DNA of 64,000 bases from Chionis minor (Eukaryota; Chordata; Aves; Charadriiformes; Chionididae). This document shows positions 48,601 to 60,089 of the stretch, piece by piece. The DNA is taken from assembly GCA_013398295.1 (NCBI GenBank), contig VZSF01010402.1:209839-273838 (forward strand), in the 5' to 3' direction. The position numbers were made by a program, and so were the translations under genes. The first letter of the stretch is position 1, and every line of letters starts with the position of its first letter. The notes under the pieces are model-generated. The model was not told the DNA's origin. It did not search any database and saw only the letters and a list, made by a program, of their open reading frames with translations.

Positions 48601-51600
48601 CTGCAGACATCAAGCATGAAAAGGGAAATTTGCATTTCCACTCACCTTAAAAGTTTTGTCTTCCTACATTTTCCATCAAGAAGACTATAAATGTGGATAT
48701 CTTTCCTATCATTTTACCATCTGAGATGTATAATTTGTGAACTATCATAAACGAGAAAAAAAATTGAGTTTTGGAGCAAGCAATATCAGAAAGAAAGAGC
48801 AAAATAGTGATGGGACACACAAACAGCAACAGTGTTGTTATTGTAACATGTTACAAGTGCTCTCACAAAAATATATTGCAACAACAACAATAAAACACAC
48901 ACAAAACCCCAAAGGCATTGAAAATAATTCTGAAGGGGACTGTCTACTTCGAACATGGTTATCCTGCATTTTCAGCCAAAAAAAAAAACCCAAAGAAAAA
49001 AACAGCGCAGCTTTTTAAACAATCTTTTCTAATTTTTTTTCTTTATTTACCCTAAATCAACAATAAAATATACCCATTATCGTATGAAAGTTAGAATATT
49101 GACTAAAGTTTGGTCATCTTCCATTTAGACACAGTTCATATTTTGTTACTGAACTTGATACTGTAAGATTTCTTTGGAAGTTCACAGGCATTTTATGACA
49201 TAATAAAAATAGTGAAAAATAATTTAAGATGTTGATACACTTTTAGCTAAATACTTTCTAATTTCTCATTTACTATTTTAGTAATACAATATTCTGCCAA
49301 AGTAGAAAATGTATCAAAAATAACAATAGGAGTCAAAACTTAAATGGATCATTGAAATAGGATTTTGGCTTAGTGATAGATGAGTATTTTTAGAATTGTC
49401 TTCTACTTTTATTATGCAATGAATGTGCTCTGAAGGCACACTGTGTTAATGTACTCACTGAACTGATGAGAGTAAAAGTTCCCCTCATATAAGACAGAAC
49501 AAAATAGCTATTAATTAGAAATTATAAATACAGTAGAAACTATATTTAGGGGAATAAGTGCACAAATACTGGAAAAGGTGCTAAATAACATATTGAAAGT
49601 TAACATATGCTTACACTAAATCTTATTAATCATATATCATTTCTATAGACCATGTGGATAAACATGTATTGTTAGAATCATTTCATCAGAGGCTGCAAAA
49701 GGGTGCCTAGATTCTCTCCAGTAAAGATACAATTAGATTGAAGCTTCATTATTCTTTAACTTGTTATGTTTCCCATTAGGCAGTGATCAAAGAAAAAATA
49801 CTAAAGGAGATCTGTAGGATGCAAGATTGATTACAGACTGATTCAGCAGTGCAATCACTGTTTGGGGCAATCTCAGCATGGAGTCCCCAGAGAGCACATT
49901 GCTATCTGATAACACTACAGTAAGGGAAAAATCAAACTACTTTTAGAAAGTGAATTGGTTTGGGTTGCTTTACACAGGAAAGGATTATATCTCAGATTGT
50001 CATTCTTCCTGGGATCCAAAAGTAGGGGGTCTAAAAACATTTCCATTTCAGCGGTATGTAAAGTCCAAAACAAAGAACTGTTCAATTACTGTAGTAGAGC
50101 TAACAGAAACAATATATTTCTTCTCTTGTGTTATTGTGATACATAATCAAGATTTCAGTGAATAGTTCTCTTATTATACAACTTAAAATATCTTTATTCT
50201 ACTTTTTTGATTAATCTCAATTTTCCTTGTAACTAGTTATTTCCTTTTTTCCTTCTTAATTCTCCTTTACTCAATAGAATTTCAAATCTGGAAAATTTCT
50301 TTAAATATGAATTATTTGTTCCAAACACAGAAATGACTGATGTTGTAAGGCAGTAGTGTAAATTACCTGCTGTTATGAATTAACAAACATCTACCAAATC
50401 AAGCTCTACAGCATCTGTTAACATCAGCTATGTAGTTTTCATTTAAAGCAATGGTATGCAAATTTCCTCCAGGAATATGGCTCCTTAGTAATAGCTCCTA
50501 TATTTTGAGGAATAGATGTCCAAAGTTTAAAATTACAGAGGAGCCCTGAAACCTTTTGCCAGTAGTGTGCTGGCAAATAAATCTCCTAGCAACAAATCTC
50601 TTAGAAGACTTACGTTTCCTTCAGAAAGTTATAGATATTTGGAAAAAGAAGAAAGAAAAATATTTTCTTAGAAATTTGTGCTTTTTTGTACTAAAGATTT
50701 TTGATTGAATGCTTTAATATACTTTCCACTGGATTATGGCACAATTTCTGTGCTTAATTCTCCAGGTCATTAAATATAATTCTCAAAGTGTCTTACAAAA
50801 TTAATTGTGCCGATTTCTGTACATTTTGGTTGTTTTGAATGAAGCTATTTAAAAATCTGTGCTATTGAATTACATGCTCTGTTTCTGTATTCTTAACACT
50901 GACCCTGTAACCCCAGTTTTGAGAGGAATGAGGGAGAATGAAAGAGAAATAAAAACTACCACAGACAGATCTTCAAGCAGCGGAGACTCCTCAACATCTG
51001 TACTATTCATAGAAGGTCACAGGAAATGTGTGTTCCATTTTTACTTCCTTAGTAAGGGAGAAAATGAATAGTAAATGGTGAATATAACATATGAATAAAA
51101 CACAACATCCATTTGCTACCACCCCTTGTCAGGAATGTATAAAACTTACGTATTTGAGGAAAAATGCCATTAGTAGAATTGTAAAATGAATTGAAAAATT
51201 CCATTGAATAGACACAAATAAATAGCCCATTATTTTTAAAATTACATTTCATCTCAATAAACAGTTGAATAGTGTATCACTTACAAAAGTACTTGAGAAT
51301 ACTTTGTGGCACCAGGAACACCGCATTGACTTTGTATTTTATGCCCTTTTTTGATAAACAAACCATAGTATGTCATTGTAAAGAGTTCATAATTATTGTT
51401 GACCCTTCTTTAATTAATAATTCAATAGGTCAGTCTACAGAATATTTTATCTATTATTGATACTATTTAAATATATTTCTTGACAAGACATCTTATAAAT
51501 CTTACCATATTTATATGGATAAAAAATAGCTTTTATTTTTATTATTTTTCACACTTTATGTATGTATATCGTATGGTGTAGATAACCAAAAGAAGAAATT

Positions 51601-51699
51601 ATAACTTGCATCTATGTTATTGGAAATTCTAGATGTCAGAGTTTTGTTTAACAGCAAAATGTCAACGTTACAGAATTGCTGGTGAAATGAAACAACCTC
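42693..51699. other. Long AT-rich unique stretch, no gene seen
   Basis: Nine kilobases with no recognised gene, LINE or LTR. There are GT-rich patches at 46710-46765 and 47025-47070. A purine/pyrimidine-alternating TA-rich segment with inverted character lies at 47980-48030. Open frames are up to 110 codons, AT-driven and unsupported. Confidence 0.55.
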
Positions 51700-52165
51700 T
51701 TTCAATGCTTACCAGCCAACCTTTCTCCACCTAGATACCTGGAGAGTTAGCCCACCAACAGGCCGGATACTCAACCAGACATAAGAACACCTTCCCAGTT
51801 TGTGACAGAGCGGAGACATTTACGAGGCACATGAGAAACAGAGAGCTTTCCTTACTCAGCAAGGTAGCTGGGTGACTAACAAGGAGGTCAGACAGCTCGG
51901 GATGCCGAATATCAGGACAACTGAAGGAACTCTTTGGATTGCTCAGAAAAGCCAGCTGGGCTGGTAGTAACTGGAGGAGTTAGCCAGGTTTCACACCAGC
52001 CAAGGAGGACAGCTGGGTAGTAGGCAAGCTGAGAAGCCAAGCGTTCTGCCTGGTTTCTAGCCAGCTCACCAGCCTGGGGTCCAATTGGCAAGACAGCTGG
52101 TGAACATGCTGGCAGAAAATCAGATAAACTAGCAGCTGGCTGCTTGGTCAGCCTATCAGCCTTTC
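51700..52165. other. GC-richer CAGCTG-rich island
   Basis: The block contains four exact CAGCTG palindromes at 51953, 52010, 52094 and 52133, plus near-matches (TAGCTG 51865, CAGCTC 51893 and 52062) and many CCAGC, GCTGG and CAAGGAGG words. It reads like a very degenerate tandem repeat of a unit containing 'cagctgg', but the spacing is irregular (57, 84, 39). CAGCTG is an E-box recognised by basic helix-loop-helix factors. It may be an unclassified repeat, a decayed minisatellite or a regulatory element. No coding frame is evident. Confidence 0.4.
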
Positions 52166-53458
52166 AGATTTTCATCAGTATTTTTGATACAATCTACGTG
52201 TTCCCAAACAATAATTCAGTTCAATTCAGTCAGGTTTTTTTTCCTGATGAAACCTGTTCAAAAATAACCTCACTAGCTCTAGCATTTAGTATCTAGAGAA
52301 AATACATGGTGAACAATATTTTTATACTTCCACATAATGACATATAAGTGGTTTATTGGAAACGTCCATGAATTCTTTCTTTACAAGGTTTCCAGGTACC
52401 AAGAGTAGGTGAATTCTTCATCCGTCAGAAAATGTCTGGCTTAGGCCTTTTCTTCTGTAGTAGCTTATCTTTTCAAAAATAGTTGCTATATTCTGCCTTC
52501 CTTGCTCTTTCTGACTTCCTTAATGCTCATGGTCTTTCTTTAACATAAATCAAAAATCCATATTTACTTCTTTTTTATCAGCTAAAATATTGCTGAGGGA
52601 TGGATCAGAACTACCACATATCCCCCAAATACCTTACTATTAGCTTCCACCAACTTTTTATTCCTCATATATTGTTGCTTCTTTAATCAGGTCACCGAGA
52701 TACTTCATTTAGTCACTTAATAGTCCATATCTATGCCAATGAGATTTAAATTTTTTAATATAATTTCAGGATATATTTTAGCAAACATCTTCAAGTGTTT
52801 TCAATTATTACTCTGAAATTTTATAAAAACTAATATACTTAATCTCATGTTTTGATATTCTAATTATCTTGTCGATTTTAAAGACTGACTACAGTCAAAC
52901 TTGTTTTGTAATGAAACCTAAAGAATATTTTTGCTGTTGTGTAAATTATTGAGAAAGTGGACATTAGCTAGATTATAAGTAATCTTATTTGTACCAGCAT
53001 TATTGCTTCCTTCTCTGAAGATTAATATGTTATTGGTGTTGAAGTCTTTAAACCTTTAAAAGGTATTATCTCTTCCTGGATTATCCCAGTTTCTCATATG
53101 CTGAGATGTCATTCCATGATTGTATGTTAGTGGTGGATCTTATTCGCATTACAGACAACTTAATAGTCTCTTAGAATACACAACACTGAGACAGTAAACT
53201 GTATACTCAAATGTCGCATATATTGTTTCTTGTTTCTCCCAATAAATAATAAAAATAGGGGAATTATATTCCTAAATATTGCATTTAATGTTTTTGAGAG
53301 GTATTTGGTAAATAATATATTACAAATATATTTTTATTATTTAGGTATAGTGCAGCAACTGTGATAGAATTTCCCACACAGCTGAAGAATATTTTGACCG
53401 TAAAAGCCTCTGAAAGATTTGTGAGGTGTGATCATACACAGAACTGCCTAGTCATGAT
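52166..53458. other. AT-rich unique DNA
   Basis: No gene or repeat recognised in this interval. Confidence 0.55.
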
Positions 53459-53808
53459 GGAATCACAGAATGTTAAGGGTTGGAAGGGACCTCTAGAGAT
53501 CATCCGGTCCAACCCTCCTGCCAGAACAGGTCCACCTAGAGCAGGTGGCACAGAATGGCATCCAGGCAGGTTTTGAATGTCTCCAGAGAAAGAGACTCCA
53601 CGACCTCTCTGGGCAGCCTCTTCCAGTGCTCTGCCACCCTCAAAGTAAAGATGTTCCTCCCCATGTTGAGATGGAACTTCCTATACTCGATTTTATACCC
53701 ATTGCCCCTTGTCCTGTCACTGGGTACCACTGAAAAAAGACTGGCGCCCTCCTCCTGGCACCCTCCCTTTAAGTATTTGTGAACATTGATGGGATCAGTG
53801 ATTACCAA
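53459..53808 (-). mobile_element. CR1 LINE 3' portion
   Basis: The plus strand begins 'ggaatcacagaatgttaagg' then 'ttggaagggacctctagag' and continues through 'gactccacgacctctctggg', 'tctgccaccctcaaagtaaa' and 'cccttgtcctgtcactggg', the reverse complement of a well-preserved CR1 3' end. The minus strand keeps a 90-codon frame (53536-53808). It is 5'-truncated near 53808. Confidence 0.9.
53536..53808 (-). pseudogene. CR1-derived open frame, C-terminal type
   Basis: A 90-codon minus-strand frame containing '[20 protein letters not shown]' (residues 56-75) followed by '[15 protein letters not shown]'. I recognise this as the end of a CR1-type reading frame seen widely in bird and reptile genomes ([19 protein letters not shown]). 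The frame is uninterrupted to its stop but lacks any upstream RT, so it is a truncated relic. Confidence 0.7.
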
Positions 53809-55453
53809 TGATGATGAGGTGACCAGGGATTTGACTTCCTTAACCAGAACTGAACTCCCTCAGTCAAATGGCTGTAACAATTCCATGATAAAGCACCATG
53901 ATACAGTCCAACTAAACAGACAGTACCCAGGTATGCCAGGATACTTCTTTCATTCTGATCAAGAGATATACCAAAAAAGACGAAATAGCCTAATCTGAAT
54001 TTGATTAAATGAGTCACAAGGGGTGACTGTATGTGTATTTTGTCAAAGTATTATCAAATAAGATGGCTGTCAAGGCAATGAATACGAGAATAACTATATG
54101 TGTGGCTTATTTCGATTCAGGATTGTGGCCAAATATTGCTACTATTGCAACTCATTACGAAGGACACCACTGAAATAATGCTAATCCAATGCCTTTATAG
54201 AATAAAAAAGGTTACCATAGCCATCATATTCAGTTGAAATCAGTGTTGCTTTCTCTGCTGTAATTGAGAAAATTTGGACCACACCTGGAGCCATTTCTAA
54301 AGTGTAAGAGAGGTGGACTAGGAAGGGATAATTCTGTATACATCAGGCTGGACAGTGAAATAGATTTAAGGGCAAGCACGTGAATTGTGTAGATTACATA
54401 TCTTTTGGGACCATACCTTTGTGACTGAAGAAAAGAAGAGGAAATTACTTTTAAACCCTTAAATACTGATTGATTCCAAACAGAATTTTATGTGAGAACG
54501 CCAAGTTAATACTGTTTTTAAAGGATAAGGGGATACAAGCAACTTGTCATAGATTATAGTCAAAAAGTAAAATCTTAGAAGCTTGTTCAGTGACTGTACA
54601 CTGTCCTCCAAACTATGTGGGAGAAAAAGATTTAAATATTGGTATCTACTCATTTAATCAAAAAACTTCACAACCAAGGGAGGACTTGAAGACTTGGACC
54701 AATTTACCTGTTGAGGTTATGCTGGCACACAAGCAACAATTTGGAAAGGAAGCAAAATTCAAACTATCAATTCTGTTTGCTAATATCTCAGCTATGAGTC
54801 AAAAGCTGTAGAAAAGGCTAGCACCTGGTAGTAATATTTCCAAGCTTGATGTCAGAAGAAATTTATTAATTAAAATTTCCAAATTTACAATTTCCAGATT
54901 ACAAGAAGTTTCATTCATATGAATGGAAATAATTCTTCCTGATGCAAATATTGTCTCTTCTTCTTTCTTCTTTTCCTCCAGCTTCTTGCTTCTCCATCAC
55001 TCCCAGAGAAAGGGGAAAAATAACCTCAGAGAACTAAGCTAGAATCGTGGGATTCCCGAAAGATGTAAAACCTTCATGTCAAACATGGTAGAGTAAAGCT
55101 GGTTGCTACGGAAGTGAAATAAATGAGTGAATGATAAGTGTCTTCACCTCATCTTTGTCTTTTAGCAGATGGTGACACATTACAAAACATTTTTCCCCTA
55201 TAAAGAAACTACAGTTTTTCTTTCACAACTAGTTTATGCCATTAATTTAGTTTCTTTTAAAATAAAACCCTACTTAACAAAGCTATTTAGGTTAGATACC
55301 TATTTCTAATTTCATGTGTTATCCTACTGACTTTATTAGAACAACTGGCATAAACAGACATACATCCTCAAGTGTATATGAACTACAACTGTAGATATGA
55401 AGATCTTTCCCCATTCTATTTGTCCAAGAATGTATTTATATACTTACTGAGTC
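53809..55453. other. AT-rich unique DNA
   Basis: No gene recognised. Open frames at 53786-54017 and 54590-54811 (up to 73 codons) match no family I know. Confidence 0.5.
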
Positions 55454-56019
55454 TGTCTGAGGTGGAGATAATTTTCCCCTTAGCAGGCCTCATAGTGCTC
55501 TGCTTTCTATTGGTAGCTAGAAAGGTGTTGATAACACATCAGTATTTTGGCTACTGCTGAGCATCAAGGCTGTCTCTCCAACATTCTCGCCTTCACCAGT
55601 AGGCTGGGGGTGGACAAGATCTTGGAAAGGACATCGCCAGGGCAGCTGACCCAAACTAACCAAAGTGATACTCTGTACCATATGATGTCTGCTCAGCAAT
55701 AAAAGCTAGGAGAAAAGACAAGGAAGGAGGAGCATTTGTTATTTACAACATTTGTCTTCTGGAGCAACTGCTACATGTGCTGAAACCTGGCTTCCTGGGA
55801 AGTCGCTGGACATTGCCTGCTGATGGGAAGTAGACAATAAATCTTTTGTTTTATTTTGCTTCTGCACAAAGCCTTCATTTTTGCTTTATTAAACTGGCTT
55901 TGTCTTGACACACAAGATTTTTTTCCATCTTATTTTCTCCTCCCCTTATTCTGCTGAGGATGGGAATGATAGAGCAGCTTCATGGGCATCTGGAGTCCAA
56001 CCAAGGTCAACCCACCACA
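55454..56019 (+). mobile_element. Solo LTR of an avian-type endogenous retrovirus
   Basis: It starts TGTCTGAGGTGGAG and ends AAGGTCAACCCACCACA. Many internal blocks match an avian LTR family I recognise: 'attggtagctagaaagg', 'gttgataacac', 'tactgctgagcatcaagg', 'gctgggggtggacaagatc', 'gacccaaactaaccaaag', 'ccatatgatgtctgctcagc', 'atttgttatttacaac' and 'tgatgggaag'. A TATA-like AATAAAA is at 55698-55704 and a candidate poly(A) signal AATAAA at 55836-55841, both supporting plus orientation. No retroviral coding sequence adjoins it. Flanking pentamers (gagtc, gtata) do not match, so the insertion is old or the ends are off by a few bases. Confidence 0.82.
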
Positions 56020-57952
56020 GTATAAAAATTTTTGTGTTTTTCTTTTCACTGGTTGGCATTGGTTCCTTCTAAATTTTAGGTTTGGGAGGGTGTTCCCTTG
56101 CCTACTTTCTATTTGATGATCAGAATAATTTCTTGTAGTTACAAAATTCATTAATTTATGAATAATTTGCTCTGTTGATTTTGTCTCTTTTCTCCATGTT
56201 GAACTGATTTTGTGTGTTTGGCTCTCTCCTTACTTTTAAATGATATAGCATTAAACATCCTAAAGTGTGCGCAGTGTGTTACTAACACAAGAAAACTTCC
56301 TGTTTCACAACAAAACAAAACAAAACAAAACAAAACAACCCCAAACCTAATCAAAAACATTTATCTTATTTTAAAGCTATCATCAAATGAAAAGCTCTAA
56401 GTTTAAATCAGAACTTATCTTCCTCTTATTCTCAATCTGTTAGCAGTTCTAAACAACTCACTGCATTTTAATACACTGAAACCGCCACATGGTTAAAAGT
56501 AATTAAAATTGTCTACCAAGATATAATGAACATGTTTAAAAATGTATGTGTGAATATGTCTGTTTTCATTACCTGAATCACCTTCTTTGAAGCTTTGCAA
56601 ATTGTTAAAACAGATTTCATGGATGAGATTATCAGTTTGTTTGGAATGTTTGCTGTTTGGGGCTTTTTTAACCAGAAATATGTAAATATCTCTTAATAGA
56701 ACAAAAATATAGCTTTTAAAAGTCTACGAAATGCATGTGAAGCAGAATGTGCTAAATAGATATGTATGCAGAGAATAAGACAAGATAAAATAGCAACTAT
56801 TCATACAGCCTCCTGGAATTCAGTACCTTTCTGTTTGTCTATGTTGTGCTATTCTATATATACAGAAGAATTTTTGTACCTATGCAACTGATAGTATATT
56901 TTTACTATTGCTAATTTAACATCCCAAGTAACACAGATAAATGTACAGTAGATATAAGGAATCCTCAATAACAGAAATTTTCTGTTAAACCAAGACAAAT
57001 ACTAGAACCCTGGTAAAACAGCTCCAGGTATTGGGGTCCATGTCAGCATAACAGGATGATTTTTTTTTTTTCACTTTTAAAGAAAGCAACTATTTTGTGC
57101 AAGGCCATTAAAAATGCAAAGGAGAGAGTACAAGCTATTTAAGAGCAGATGTAAACACTTCTACTGATCTGTTGGGCCACCAAAGGGCGGTTGGCTTGCA
57201 GAGGTGTTTTGTGTTCCTTTGCAGGTTGTGGGGCAGAGGAATAATAAATCAGAAATTTTCACCAGAAATGCTTCCAAAGAATTGGATATCCATGAGCTTG
57301 GCTACCTAGCGACTAGGGAGGAAGAGAAGTCTTCACTTGTTCTAAGGATGTGTGAGCCGGTCCCACTTGATTCTCCTATCCACCTTCATTATGTTTTAGC
57401 ATGGTCTTTATTTTCTTCTTTATTCTCCACCTCTAGTTCTGACTTTGCTTTTTTCTGGTGCTAAATAATAGCATTTAGCCTTACTGATGCGTTAGTACCT
57501 CCTTACATGTTATAGTGTTTGACGGGATTTGTCACAGCACCAATCCCATCAAGGAATTATCCCTTTTTCTCTTTCCACTCTTGTTTTACCTTGCCGCTGA
57601 GCTATACTACCCTGAGATCTCCTTTTCTGTGTTTCTTGCAAACTACAGCTTGTTTTTCTCACCCAGGAGGTCCTGGACTGATGGGCAGTCGACCCCCAAG
57701 CACCCCAAGATAAACAGCTGTCCATCACATATGTGATGTATGTAAGGTGTAAAGATATCTTGTTAATCCTTCCTGCAATGTCACAAAAACAACATTTTAG
57801 AACTAGAGTAACAAAATAACTATCCCACATGTATTTTTTAAATCTTGAAGTCAAAAAATTTAAAACTTATGCTCAATATTAAGAAATTTATTATGTTGTT
57901 GTTCCACTCAGTTTTAGGCAGCTAAGTAGTCCTTGATAACATTAGAATTCAT
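56020..57952. other. AT-rich unique DNA
   Basis: No gene recognised. It contains the (CAAAA)n run listed separately. 57200-57470 keeps an 86-codon frame of unknown character. 57540-57720 is open in several frames on both strands without family resemblance. Confidence 0.5.
56311..56337. repeat. (CAAAA)n microsatellite
   Basis: Five perfect CAAAA units plus partial ends. Confidence 0.95.
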
Positions 57953-58237
57953 GAATAGAACAGAATAGAACAGAATAGAACAGAATAGAACAGAATAGAA
58001 CAGAATAGAACAGAATAGAACAGAATAGAACAGAATAGAACAGAATAGAACAGAATAGAACAGAATAGAACAGAATAGAACAGAATAGAACAGAATAGAA
58101 CAGAATAGAACAGAATAGAACAGAATAGAACAGAATAGAACAGAATAGAACAGAATAGAACAGAATAGAACAGAATAGAACAGAATAGAACAGAATAGAG
58201 TAGAATAGGATAGAATAAAATAGAATAGAATAGAATA
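57953..58237. repeat. Decamer satellite (CAGAATAGAA)n plus pentamer edge
   Basis: Perfect 10-bp units run from 57953 to 58199 (247 bp, about 24.7 copies), followed by a TAGAA/TAGGA/TAAAA pentamer edge to 58237. The edge runs straight into a CR1 3' terminus, so the array probably expanded from the CR1 terminal repeats. Three decamers make 30 bases, so a minus-strand frame of 117 codons (57914-58267) stays open through it as a repeat artefact. Confidence 0.97.
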
Positions 58238-58306
58238 TTTCAGTTGGAAGGAACCTAGGAATTTCATCTAGTCCAACTGTCTGACCACTGCAGGGCCAAA
58301 TCAGAA
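58238..58306 (-). mobile_element. CR1 LINE 3' terminal fragment
   Basis: 'tttcagttggaaggaacctagg' followed by 'tcatctagtccaactg' is the reverse complement of a CR1 3' end. Only about 70 bp remains. It adjoins the decamer array at the position where CR1 terminal repeats normally lie. Confidence 0.8.
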
Positions 58307-59818
58307 GCGTTTGCTTTAAATGTGTTCTAATTATAAAACTTTGATTTTAAAAAATCTCATTATTTTGCCTGAGCATGTATGTTGCTACTGTTCAACCCTT
58401 CACAACAGAAGAAACTTCATTTTTTTCATGTTGGTTTCATTTTAGATATTCTTATGCCAAGGTGAAACATTATGCAGCACCAGACTAAATTTACCTGCAA
58501 TGAACAGCAAACAAAAACTGCTCAGGCAGGCCTGGGGCAAAACTTGATGCAGCTTTTTTAACTGTTAGAACTACCTCTGATTCTAGTTTGTGACAACATT
58601 AAAAAATAACCAAAGGCTATATCCCTCCCTCTGGCTCTGTGAAGAGAGGGTAACCAAACCTGTTAGAATTGTTAAAATGGGCAGAAAAAGGGGAGAGCAG
58701 TCAGTTAATAGCATGTTGCTATGTTCCTTGGGACTCACTGAAAACTTCTCTAGCAGAGTTTCACTGGGTCATTTCTCTCTTGGATTAAGAGGCAGATGGA
58801 GGAAAAAAGGTAGAAGTAAGAAACAGATGCTTTCTACAGCTTGATCCCCTGCTGATCCCACAGACAGAGCAGCAGGTGTCTGTGCTATTGCAAATAGCTA
58901 TAAAGAACACACAGATCATTTTGGGCTACCTCTGTACCATTCTAGTGAAATGGTAAAACTGACTTTTTATCTCCCACAAAACTTATCAAAATATTGCATG
59001 ACACATTAAAATTTAGTAAGTCCTCTCTTCTTTTTTCTTAATAAGGAGAATTATTTTAATGTGGGAAATCTACGATCTCTGCTCTGTCATAAACTCAGAT
59101 AAATGCTTGGACCATTGCACTATTCATCCCTCTTCTATAAGGCTGTCTCATGGGAAATTCAGTCTTGTACCTGGGATGCTTTTCCCAGTGGAAAATTTAT
59201 CAGAATGCATTCCTTTGAAAGACTATGTTTCTGGATAAATCATATTTTTTGACCAAAAAGCATAACTCTCTGAAAATTCTTGGTCATCTTTGGTAGAAAG
59301 ACTAAAGAATTTGTACAGCCTCTTGGATATACAGTTATTGAATATATAGTTACTCAGTGTTTGACTGTTCTAGAGTCTTGTTTTATGGTAAATCACTTAT
59401 TTTTGTACGATTTAATTCTATGATGCTAAACCAATGTAATAATTTTTCTTTTATTCAACCCCATGATGATAAACATATAAATGTAGACATAAATATTTAA
59501 ATACTGATAGTGCATTCTTATGTGTTTTTCTTCCTGAAGATGCAGAGGTTATCATTCTCCCAGTTGTTAATCATTTACTTTTTAGTGAATAGCAATTACT
59601 ATTCCTTCAGAGTTGCTAACTTTTCTTTTGAGTGAAACCTTCTGAGATTTAGTCAAAAAAGAGCCACATGAGCTGAAATAGTTTAAATAGTAAGTGTTTG
59701 CTAACCTTCGGAAGTGTTTGATTGAAATAAGTTAGATTATCTATGTAGCTGACCTAGCAAATTAGAAAGGTAATGGAAGTGTGCTGTCATCCTGAAAGGG
59801 TATTATGATCTTTTCTCC
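58307..59818. other. AT-rich unique DNA
   Basis: No gene or repeat recognised. The 84-codon frame at 58590-58844 is unsupported. Confidence 0.5.
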
Positions 59819-60089
59819 CAAGTAACAAGTGATAGGACAAGAGGAAATGGCCTCAAGTTACACTAGGGGAGGTTTAGCATGGGTATTAGGAAAAATTGCT
59901 TCAGTGAAAGGTTTATCAAACACTGGAACAGGCTGCCCAGGGAAGTGGTGGAGTCACCATCTGTGCAGGTATTTAGAAGATGGGTAGACATGGTGCTTAG
60001 TGGTGGGTTTTGGCAGTGTCAGGTTGATGGTTGGACTCAATGATCTTAAAGGTCCCTTCCAACCTAAATTATTCAATGATTCTATTCTC
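59819..60089 (+). mobile_element. CR1 LINE 3' end
   Basis: The sense-strand CR1 3' region reads 'agtgataggacaagagg', 'aatggcctcaagtt', 'gaacaggctgcccaggg', 'agtggtggagtcaccatc', 'ggttggactcaatgatc' and 'aaaggtcccttccaacc', ending in ATTCAATG-ATTCTATT-type terminal 8-mers at 60071-60089. It is 5'-truncated and one of the better-preserved copies. It belongs to the same subfamily as the inverted scrap at 15733-15787. Confidence 0.92.

Noticed and set aside
50452..50468. POU octamer ATGCAAAT as a regulatory site
   Set aside because: Several octamers occur in the window at about the frequency expected from its base composition.
57953..58237. CRISPR array
   Set aside because: The repeat is a 10-bp head-to-tail satellite without spacers.
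57914..58267. 117-codon minus-strand frame of a repeated decapeptide
   Set aside because: It is the 10-bp satellite read through; no stop occurs in the 30-base superperiod.
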